DNA from: Prochlorococcus sp. AG-355-I04
Lineage (GTDB): Bacteria > Cyanobacteriota > Cyanobacteriia > PCC-6307 > Cyanobiaceae
Assembly: GCA_003280915.1 (NCBI GenBank)
Contig: QCDL01000001.1
Location: 124,001-188,000 of the forward strand
Direction: 5' to 3'
DNA length: 64,000 nt
A model generated the notes under the pieces. It was not told the origin of the DNA. It did not search any database and saw nothing but the letters and a program-made list of their open reading frames with translations. The position numbers were made by a program, and so were the translations under genes. Shown one piece after another: positions 55,158 through 61,397 of the stretch; the stretch's first letter is position 1; every line of letters begins with the position of its first letter.

Positions 55158-55332
55158 GTATATACACCTTGCTGTAATCAATTGCTATCACTTAGGTTAA
55201 TTTTTAAAAATAATGACACCATAATCACAGTCGGGCAAATAATAATCACAGTTTTAGATTTTTAAATAAAAACCATTGAAATAATTAGGATTAATTTCTG
55301 TGATCTTAAACGTAATCACAGAATAATCACAT
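55158..55332. repeat. Left-end ATCACAG repeats of cassette A
   Basis: ATCACAG occurs at 55224, 55245 and 55315, with ATCACAT at 55326 and an inverted copy CTGTGAT at 55298. Copies at 55298 and 55315 form a perfect inverted repeat TCTGTGAT-N10-ATCACAGA. Spacings of 21 and 11 bp put sites on the same DNA face. Further left, ATATACACCTTG (55160-55171) is inverted relative to CAAGGTGTGTAT at 56786-56797 (11 of 12). The rest of the 375 bp gap up to 55498 holds no gene and ends in an AT-rich promoter-like leader. Confidence 0.75.
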
Positions 55333-55498
55333 TTCTATAAAAAGTGAGTATTCAGCACTGAGAAGGGAGATAGAAATTTCTTATTACTTTTTTTCCTAGA
55401 TAAAACAACAAATAATTAAGATTTTCAGGATTTTATAAGTAAAAATACTTATTAAAACAAGTATTTTTATATGATCCTTTGAATAAAACTTTTTTAAA

Positions 55499-56746
55499 AT
55501 GAAAAAAATAACCAAAAATCTCTTTCATACTTTTATTGCATCATCTATAGTTTTCTCCCCTTTTACCTCAACAAAAGCAGATACTATTGATACAATTACA
55601 AGAGCATTTTCATATGCAGTTGCAGAAGATCCAACTAAAACAATTAGTGGTGGCGGTTCCCAAATAAATATTTATAAAATTGATAGCACTGGTGCAGCAT
55701 CATTGGTAGTTGAAAATCTTTACCCAGATGGCGGACCAGGAACTTTTAGTGCAGATCAATATGCCATAGATTCTGCTGAAGGAAAGATTTACTTTAGAGA
55801 ACCGCCAAGGGGTGGAGGCCTTCCATTACGTGCAAGAGTGTTTGATATTAAAACAGAAACTCTGGCAGATGATTGGGTAACTATTACTGGAATGCCAGAT
55901 GGAGCAATGCCTATATTCGTTACTATGCCTACTGCTACAAAAGATCAAATTAATAAACAGTGTGAATCTGATGATGGAACTACTTGTAACGCTAATTCAA
56001 ATGAAATAACACTTGGAGGAACTGGCACGGACGAATTAATGAAAGTTGATGCAAATGGAATAAGCACTGGGGGAACTTCCGGAAAAAGTTTAGTTAAATA
56101 TGTTGGAGATGAATTACATATTGGACAAAACTCATGGATAACAAAAGAAGAGAATGGGAGGCAGAAAGTATATGCAAAAGATGCTGCAGGCAAACCAATT
56201 CCAATCGACTACACTAACGGAACTAAATTACTGATTAATGGAAGAGATGTAGAACAATCAATTAATAATGTAGGAGCATTAAGTGCTGCTTTAACTGGAT
56301 TACCAACAGTTCCTACAGATACAACTCTTGCTTGCGGTTTAGGAAGTGGAACTCACGGAGGAAATTTTGCATTATCAGGTGGTTGCGCTTCGAAAGTCAA
56401 CGATCAATTATCAATTAACTATGCGGCATCTATGACTATTCCAGGTCAAGATTATGCTGGTGATTTTGAAGATACTTTCTCTGCAAGAGCAGGATTTGTT
56501 TGGAAATTAGGAAAGTCAGTTAAACCCACTTTGATAAGTATGAAAGAAAAAGAAAAAATGGAAGAAAAAATTTACTCTCTTGAAGAAAACAACAAAAAAA
56601 TTATTTCCCAAAATACAGACTTAAAACAAAAAAATCAATCAATAATTTCTCAAAATAAAGAACTTTTAGCAAGACTAGAAAGACTAGAAAAAATAGCACT
56701 TGGAGAGTCTAAATCAAAAGATTTAGCAACTATAAAACTGCCATAA
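55499..56746 (+). CDS. Exported YadA-anchor-like surface protein with C-terminal coiled coil
   Basis: A 415-residue secreted protein. The signal peptide covers residues 1-27 (cleavage near KA/DT). Residues 30-250 are G, T, D-rich beta structure. Residues 252-338 (INNVGALSAALTGLPTVP, then the GSGTHGGNFALSGGCASKV and INYAASMT strands and ARAGFVWKLGK) match a trimeric-autotransporter membrane anchor. Unlike textbook YadA, where the anchor ends the protein, a 50-residue coiled coil (about 348-400, with two ISQN repeats) follows. Possible role: cell-surface adhesin or recognition protein. It is the only gene of cassette A, and its codon use looks richer in G and C than its neighbours. Confidence 0.7.
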   Translation: MKKITKNLFHTFIASSIVFSPFTSTKADTIDTITRAFSYAVAEDPTKTISGGGSQINIYKIDSTGAASLVVENLYPDGGPGTFSADQYAIDSAEGKIYFREPPRGGGLPLRARVFDIKTETLADDWVTITGMPDGAMPIFVTMPTATKDQINKQCESDDGTTCNANSNEITLGGTGTDELMKVDANGISTGGTSGKSLVKYVGDELHIGQNSWITKEENGRQKVYAKDAAGKPIPIDYTNGTKLLINGRDVEQSINNVGALSAALTGLPTVPTDTTLACGLGSGTHGGNFALSGGCASKVNDQLSINYAASMTIPGQDYAGDFEDTFSARAGFVWKLGKSVKPTLISMKEKEKMEEKIYSLEENNKKIISQNTDLKQKNQSIISQNKELLARLERLEKIALGESKSKDLATIKLP

Positions 56747-56755
56747 TTTAGAAGA

Positions 56756-56797
56756 AATAATAATCACAGTATTATCACAGTCGCACAAGGTGTGTAT
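56756..56797. repeat. Right-end ATCACAG repeats of cassette A
   Basis: ATCACAG at 56763 and 56774, 11 bp apart. AATAATAATCACAGT at 56756-56770 is identical to 55238-55252, and ATTATCACAGTCG at 56771-56783 matches 55221-55233 at 12 of 13 bases. CAAGGTGTGTAT at 56786-56797 is the inverted partner of the left-end ATATACACCTTG. The repeats lie 60 to 100 bp inside the second core copy. Confidence 0.75.
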
Positions 56798-56853
56798 TCT
56801 TTTTGGAATTTTATATAGTCATATCAAACGATCCCAGAAATCGCAAAAACTAC

Positions 56854-56873
56854 GTCGTATATTCGCTATTGAT
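56854..56873. repeat. Core repeat copy 2 with argJ-like stop
   Basis: GTATATTCGCTATT at 56857-56870. Read in reverse, the segment gives N-S-E-Y-T-T and a TAG. The 17 bases GTCGTATATTCGCTATT (56854-56870) are identical to the argJ terminus at 61402-61418. It separates cassettes A and B. Confidence 0.8.
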
Positions 56874-56890
56874 ACATATATAAATCCAAA

Positions 56891-57008
56891 TCCATTGGTA
56901 TCACTGGACTCTGACTTCTAAAATTAGTGTTATATAGGTGTTACAAACCTTTCTCCACAGGGTCAAACCAATTGGTATCACTAAATTAGCGTTATAAAAG
57001 TGCTACAA
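56891..57008. repeat. Left-end repeats of cassette B
   Basis: Two direct copies of a compound repeat. TTGGTATCACT occurs with one change at 56895-56905 (ATTGGTATCACTG) and at 56972-56982. Each is followed by AAATTAG and then GTTATA-N5-G(T/C)TACA at 56929-56945 and 56991-57007. The first copy has a 14 bp insertion between its two halves. The rest of the gap from 56747 to 57057 holds no gene. Confidence 0.75.
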
Positions 57009-57057
57009 CAACATGAAATTAAATATTATTTAGCGTCAGTTATCTTTATTTAATTAA

Positions 57058-57291
57058 TTATTCTTTGTTATCAATATCTTCTAATAATGTTGAATCAAAT
57101 AATTCAATAATCTTACCTTCGTCGTTAACTAATCTATGAGCAGTATGTGTTGCAAAATATTTATTTACTCCATAATTAATTGCTGTTGAATAATCATAAA
57201 AAGTATCTAATCTTTTCCATTCACCATTAATAGTCAACATTTCAAGGTGCACTTTATTTTTTTCAAAAAATTCTTTATCAGGTACTTTCAT
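57058..57291 (-). CDS. Unknown small protein, 77 residues (cassette B)
   Basis: A soluble acidic protein of alternating beta/alpha character (HLEMLTINGEWKRLDTFYDY, then AINYGVNKYFATHTAHRLV). Its ATG overlaps the stop of the upstream 50-residue gene (ATGA), so the pair is translationally coupled. No family is recognised. Two short overlapping genes beside a large effector-like gene could be accessory or toxin-antitoxin-like components, but nothing in the sequence proves it. Confidence 0.6.
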   Translation of the reverse strand: MKVPDKEFFEKNKVHLEMLTINGEWKRLDTFYDYSTAINYGVNKYFATHTAHRLVNDEGKIIELFDSTLLEDIDNKE

Positions 57292-57440
57292 TTCTTAAAT
57301 AAATCTTGAATGACATAAATATCCTCTGCGTTTGGATATTTTTGTTTAAAGACGCTTATCGCACTATTTGGCGAAATAGCAAATAAATTTATTTTGATCC
57401 TGTATGAATCAACTAAACCTGATATCAAATATTTTTTCAT
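57288..57440 (-). CDS. Unknown small protein, 50 residues (cassette B)
   Basis: The frame opens at 57473, but the ATG at 57438-57440 (MKKYLISGLVDSYRIKINLF) is the better start. The product is a beta-alpha-beta-like peptide containing FAISPNSAISVFKQKYPNAED, a pattern seen in small domains that contact a partner's edge strand. Overlaps the next ATG by four bases. No family recognised. It is divergent from the secreted TPR gene, 86 bp between starts. Confidence 0.5.
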   Translation of the reverse strand: MKKYLISGLVDSYRIKINLFAISPNSAISVFKQKYPNAEDIYVIQDLFKK

Positions 57441-57526
57441 GTTTAAATAATTTAGAGATAAGCCCAATAGCATTATTCTGCATCTGCTCTAAATTAAATA
57501 AATAAGATCTTTATATTTTTTGAAGT

Positions 57527-58285
57527 ATGAAAATCAATCCTTATTTAATTGCTTGCACCTTAGCAATAGCACCATGCACATTTTTACAAAAACTAGAAGC
57601 AAAAAATATATCAGTCAATATAGATCAGATTGATAAATCAAATAAATTAGAAGAAGAGGGTGCAAAGAAATGGCGTGCAAAAGATAATCATGGCGCAATT
57701 AAAGACTATACAGAGGCATTAGAATTAAACCCTAAAAATATTGGCGCATTATTTGGAAGAGCATATTCAAAATGGGAATTAAAAGACTATGAAGGTGCCC
57801 ATTCGGATTTTAATAAAATCTTAAAAACAGAACCTGATAAGATTCATCTTTATACCCTACATAATCTTTCATTACTAAATTTCGAAACAAAAAATTTTAA
57901 AGAGGGAATAGAAGTAACGACAAAATTAATATCACAAAACTTTCAACTAAATAATTCTTACACAAATAGAGGTCTTTACAAAGAAAAATTAGGCAATGCA
58001 AAAGGAGCATGCGCTGATTATCGAAAAGGGAGTGAAAATGGAAATGATATAGCAACTTTACGAGTAAAAGAAAGTTGTGAACCAAGTTTATTTAAAGCAT
58101 TTGAGAAAAAAACTAAAAATAATATGTTGATGAATAGGGCAAGAGAAAAATATGCTTTAGGAGATGGGAGAGGTTCTTGTGAGGATTATGAATTAGCGAA
58201 AAGTAATGGTTTTATTCCACCAAAAAAACATAGACTATTTTATAAGGTATTTACAGAACCTTACTGTTTTTTAAGGACGATTTAA
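57527..58285 (+). CDS. Exported TPR-repeat protein (cassette B)
   Basis: A 252-residue protein. A signal peptide (LIACTLAIAPCTFLQKLEA, about 5-23) precedes three TPR-like units (about 40-170): AKKWRAKDNHGAIKDYTEAL, then ALFGRAYSKWELKDYEGAHS and YTNRGLYKEKLGNAKGACADY. The C-terminal part (about 175-252) includes GDGRGSCEDYELAKSNG, a degenerate repeat. TPRs bind partner proteins. The location is probably periplasmic or lumenal. Convergent with the 962-residue fusion gene, whose own C-terminus also carries TPRs, so the two may interact. Confidence 0.75.
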   Translation: MKINPYLIACTLAIAPCTFLQKLEAKNISVNIDQIDKSNKLEEEGAKKWRAKDNHGAIKDYTEALELNPKNIGALFGRAYSKWELKDYEGAHSDFNKILKTEPDKIHLYTLHNLSLLNFETKNFKEGIEVTTKLISQNFQLNNSYTNRGLYKEKLGNAKGACADYRKGSENGNDIATLRVKESCEPSLFKAFEKKTKNNMLMNRAREKYALGDGRGSCEDYELAKSNGFIPPKKHRLFYKVFTEPYCFLRTI

Positions 58286-58332
58286 ATAAATATTTCTTGC
58301 GAAATCTTTTTTAAAATATCTTTATAGTTTGA

Positions 58333-61221
58333 TTAATCCTCAAGATATTTTTTAATTAATTGTTTAATATCATCAGATATCGGTTCTGATGGTGGGTATT
58401 CCTTTAATAGTTTTTTTGCTTGCTCGATATCATACCCTTGCCCCTTTGTATCGCCTATAGAATCTTTCATTCTGAATCTGGTTAAATAGTTTAAAAAGTT
58501 TTTAGGATCGAGTTTAATTGCTTGATTTAAATCTTCCAAAGCATTTTGAAAATTCTCAAAATAGTAAAACAATAAAATACCCCTTAGTGCATAACATTTT
58601 GAATTTTTTGGGTTCCTCTTCAAAGAAAGATTAAAATCATTTAAAGAATCTTGAATAAGTCCTAATTCCATTTTTAAAAAACCCCTATTTGCGAGCAAAG
58701 AAGGATCTTCTGGACTATATTTCAAACCCAAATCATAATATTTAAGAGCACTATTTTTATCACCAATAAAAAACATAATTAAGCCTAAATTATTATAAGC
58801 ACCTGGAAAAGATGGATCTAATTTAATTACATTGAGATAATCATTTATTGCTCCTTGTTTATCGTCAAGTGCTTCTTTTATCTTTGCTCTATAGAAAAAA
58901 GAAACATGAGAATTAGGATCATAATCGATAATTTGATTAAATCTCGATAAGGCTTCTTTATATTTTTTATCAATAAACTCTTGTATTCCTGAATTAATAA
59001 AACTAATTATCTCTTCTGACTTTTGATCTTGTGAAATCTCTACTCCTGTGAAGTGTTCAATTGCAATTCCAAAATTAATTCCAGTTTCAATTTGAATATC
59101 TTTTCTAGGGTCCAGAAATACTCCTAAATTTATACCAACTATTTGACCATTTGAGTTAAGAACAGGTCCTCCGCTTGAACCAAATCTTGTAGGGTTGTTA
59201 TAGATAAGAATATTGCCATCTTTTGAGGAGTTAGTCCTACCCATTAATTTACCGGGATAAAGTAAATGAGTTTGTTTAAGAATATCAGAATAACCTGAAA
59301 TCCAAATATCATTTCCTTGATTTAAAAGTGATGAGTCACCAATAGATGCATTTAAATAATTATTTTGAGATATAAATTCTAAAGATGCTAAATCAAGATC
59401 ACCAAATAAACGAATACTATGTTTATCAACGATATAAACAATATTATCAATTTCAGTTCTGACTAAAATATCCTCCTTGAAATCATGATTTTGAATTACA
59501 TGTCTAGCAGTTAAAACTGTATGTATATTATTCTTGCTTTTGATTAATACTCCAGTACCTGAAGAATTACCTGAAAGAGTTTGTATCGCCACCGTAATTG
59601 ATTTAGAAATACTATGAATATCTTTTTCATCTCTGGCCTGATTAGGATCACTTTTACTTAAAAAATAATCTGCAAGTTCTTTTGCTTGCACAAAGTTTTT
59701 TCTTTTTGGGTGATTTTTAAGTGGATATGGACCTTTCTCATCAAAAAATTCAGCAATATAATCTGCTAGCAGATTCGGATCTGTAAGAAGTTTACGATAT
59801 GCTTTAATTTGCTGCTTAAGTTTTAAGACTTCATCTTCAGTATTTTTTAACTTGTCATTTATTTGTTTATAAGAATTATTTTTAATAAATAAATCTGCTG
59901 CTATTTTTGCATCCTGTAGATTCAATTTTGATTGATAATCGTTTATGGGATAAGGACCATCTTTTCCAAAAAAACTTAATACATATTCTGATAAAACATC
60001 AGGATTCGTTAAAATTTCTTCCCAGGATTTATGTTCTTTTGACATTTCCTGTAATAAAGATACTGCTTCTGTTAATTTCTCTTTTGTTTCTCGATAAGTT
60101 TCTTTTAATTGCTCATTATCCTTTATTGAATCTTCATCAATTCTTTCCTTACCAAAAAATTGTTCATAATATTCCTTTAGGAGTTGCGGGTCAGAAAGAA
60201 TTTCTGCATACGATTCACTGCGAGACCTTAACTCTTGAATAGATGTATTAAGTGAATTTATTGTTTCTTCATCATCAATATTATCTTGACTTTTTTTTTC
60301 ATTATTTAACTTTTCCAAAGACTCTTCCATAACTCTAATTCTCTCCTTTGCCTCTGTTAATTCTTTATTGTTTTCTAAATTGGATAGAGGATCAAATTGC
60401 CCTTTGTTAGTATTTCCATTTGCGATAGCGTATTGATTTGAATAGGCACAATTATTACAACTTTTATTGGGTAATGGAATTCTTAATTGATTCATCAAAT
60501 CAATCATTTCATTAACTTTTGGATCAATCCATTTCATGCTCCAGTGATAAGGAATCAAATATTCATCAAATTCCATTTGTCCATAAAATCCATCTTTACT
60601 TCTTTTCGCATTACAAACCAAAAAATAAGCAGTATCTTTAACCTTGAAACCCATATTGGTTAATAGATAAGCATAAAAATCCATTTGGATTTTATATCCC
60701 TCATGATAAGGATCTTCCAAATACTCTTTTTGCTCAACATATCCTCCCTTCGCCTGAGATTTATAATCAACAACTATCAGTTCATTGGTATTGAGGTCAA
60801 TCCAAACATCATCTATACCACCAGTCAAAATTATATTTGAATTCTTATATCTAACTTGTAAACCTGCGCTTAGTGAGTTTCTCCATTTATCAATATCCTT
60901 ATGATTAAAAGGTATTACATGATTTAATCCAAACTTAGAGAATAATCTATGGGGAATCTTTTTTTTTCTACAATCATCAAACTCTTTTTTAAGCAAAAAG
61001 TCTGTAGTTTCATTGAGACTCCAACCAGGTGTACCTGGAGGTTTTAAACCTATTACCCTATCAAGATAAAAGCACCTTGGACATGACAAAAAGTCTGAAA
61101 ACCTACCTCTACTAATTTTAAAATCTCCCTTTTGATTAGGTCTATAAATTGATGATTCTCTAGTTCTCTTTCCTTTTGCCTCGACTAATTGCTTCTTCGA
61201 ATTACGGTCTAAATCAATCAT
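58333..61221 (-). CDS. PD-(D/E)XK nuclease / trypsin-like protease / TPR fusion protein
   Basis: A 962-residue multidomain protein. Residues 35-262 form a Cas4/RecB-like PD-(D/E)XK nuclease: acidic residues in GGIDDVW (134-140), VDYK (D152, K154) and Q179-x3-Y183, with cysteine pairs C47/C50 and C255/C258 that could hold an Fe-S cluster. A coiled-coil region (285-525) carries three repeats of the type (D/N)PxLLxxYxxxFF at 344, 406 and 481, the last two followed by GPYP. A trypsin-like protease (about 540-725) has H574 (TARHV), D610 (DLASL) and S683 (GSSGGPV). Four or so TPRs (735-940) end it. No signal peptide, so probably cytoplasmic. I know no described system with this exact order; defence is an inference. 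Confidence 0.85.
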   Translation of the reverse strand: MIDLDRNSKKQLVEAKGKRTRESSIYRPNQKGDFKISRGRFSDFLSCPRCFYLDRVIGLKPPGTPGWSLNETTDFLLKKEFDDCRKKKIPHRLFSKFGLNHVIPFNHKDIDKWRNSLSAGLQVRYKNSNIILTGGIDDVWIDLNTNELIVVDYKSQAKGGYVEQKEYLEDPYHEGYKIQMDFYAYLLTNMGFKVKDTAYFLVCNAKRSKDGFYGQMEFDEYLIPYHWSMKWIDPKVNEMIDLMNQLRIPLPNKSCNNCAYSNQYAIANGNTNKGQFDPLSNLENNKELTEAKERIRVMEESLEKLNNEKKSQDNIDDEETINSLNTSIQELRSRSESYAEILSDPQLLKEYYEQFFGKERIDEDSIKDNEQLKETYRETKEKLTEAVSLLQEMSKEHKSWEEILTNPDVLSEYVLSFFGKDGPYPINDYQSKLNLQDAKIAADLFIKNNSYKQINDKLKNTEDEVLKLKQQIKAYRKLLTDPNLLADYIAEFFDEKGPYPLKNHPKRKNFVQAKELADYFLSKSDPNQARDEKDIHSISKSITVAIQTLSGNSSGTGVLIKSKNNIHTVLTARHVIQNHDFKEDILVRTEIDNIVYIVDKHSIRLFGDLDLASLEFISQNNYLNASIGDSSLLNQGNDIWISGYSDILKQTHLLYPGKLMGRTNSSKDGNILIYNNPTRFGSSGGPVLNSNGQIVGINLGVFLDPRKDIQIETGINFGIAIEHFTGVEISQDQKSEEIISFINSGIQEFIDKKYKEALSRFNQIIDYDPNSHVSFFYRAKIKEALDDKQGAINDYLNVIKLDPSFPGAYNNLGLIMFFIGDKNSALKYYDLGLKYSPEDPSLLANRGFLKMELGLIQDSLNDFNLSLKRNPKNSKCYALRGILLFYYFENFQNALEDLNQAIKLDPKNFLNYLTRFRMKDSIGDTKGQGYDIEQAKKLLKEYPPSEPISDDIKQLIKKYLED

Positions 61222-61335
61222 TTCTTACGAAGAAGTTCTACAAAATATCTTATCATTGCAAAATTATTTAAAAAAAATTGTTTGATCTTTTACCCAAATA
61301 ACTAAAAGTTTTCTAATTTTATGTGGAAATCCAGG

Positions 61336-61369
61336 GTTATAACATAGTTACATATAATTTAGATCACTG
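61336..61369. repeat. Right-end repeats of cassette B
   Basis: GTTATA-N5-GTTACA at 61336-61352, with the same spacing as the two left-end copies, and ATCACTG at 61363-61369 followed by AAATCGACT, resembling the left-end ATCACTGGACTCTGACT. They lie 35 to 70 bp inside the third core copy. Confidence 0.65.
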
Positions 61370-61397
61370 AAATCGACTGTCCTGCAATGGATTTAAA

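Larger units (their letters stand above)
55123..56870. mobile_element. Candidate integrative cassette A (1.7 kb) at the argJ 3' end
   Basis: Delimited by two direct copies of GTATATTCGCTATT (55123-55136 and 56857-56870). The right copy reads in reverse as the C-terminus NSEYTT followed by a TAG stop, the same residues that end ArgJ. Just inside each end lie ATCACAG repeats, with the 15-mer AATAATAATCACAGT exact at both ends. The cargo is a YadA-like surface protein. No recombinase is encoded, so the cassette would need one in trans. The boundaries are seen directly; mobility is inferred. Confidence 0.6.

Noticed and set aside
55220-55340. ATCACAG repeats as NtcA, CRP or DnaA sites
   Set aside because: NtcA needs GTA-N8-TAC, CRP needs TGTGA-N6-TCACA, and DnaA boxes are TTATNCACA. 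The spacing and sequence fit none of these.
58333-61221. The 962-residue gene as a simple HtrA homologue
   Set aside because: Only about 190 residues are protease; the N-terminal nuclease motifs and the C-terminal TPRs are unmistakable additional domains in the same frame.
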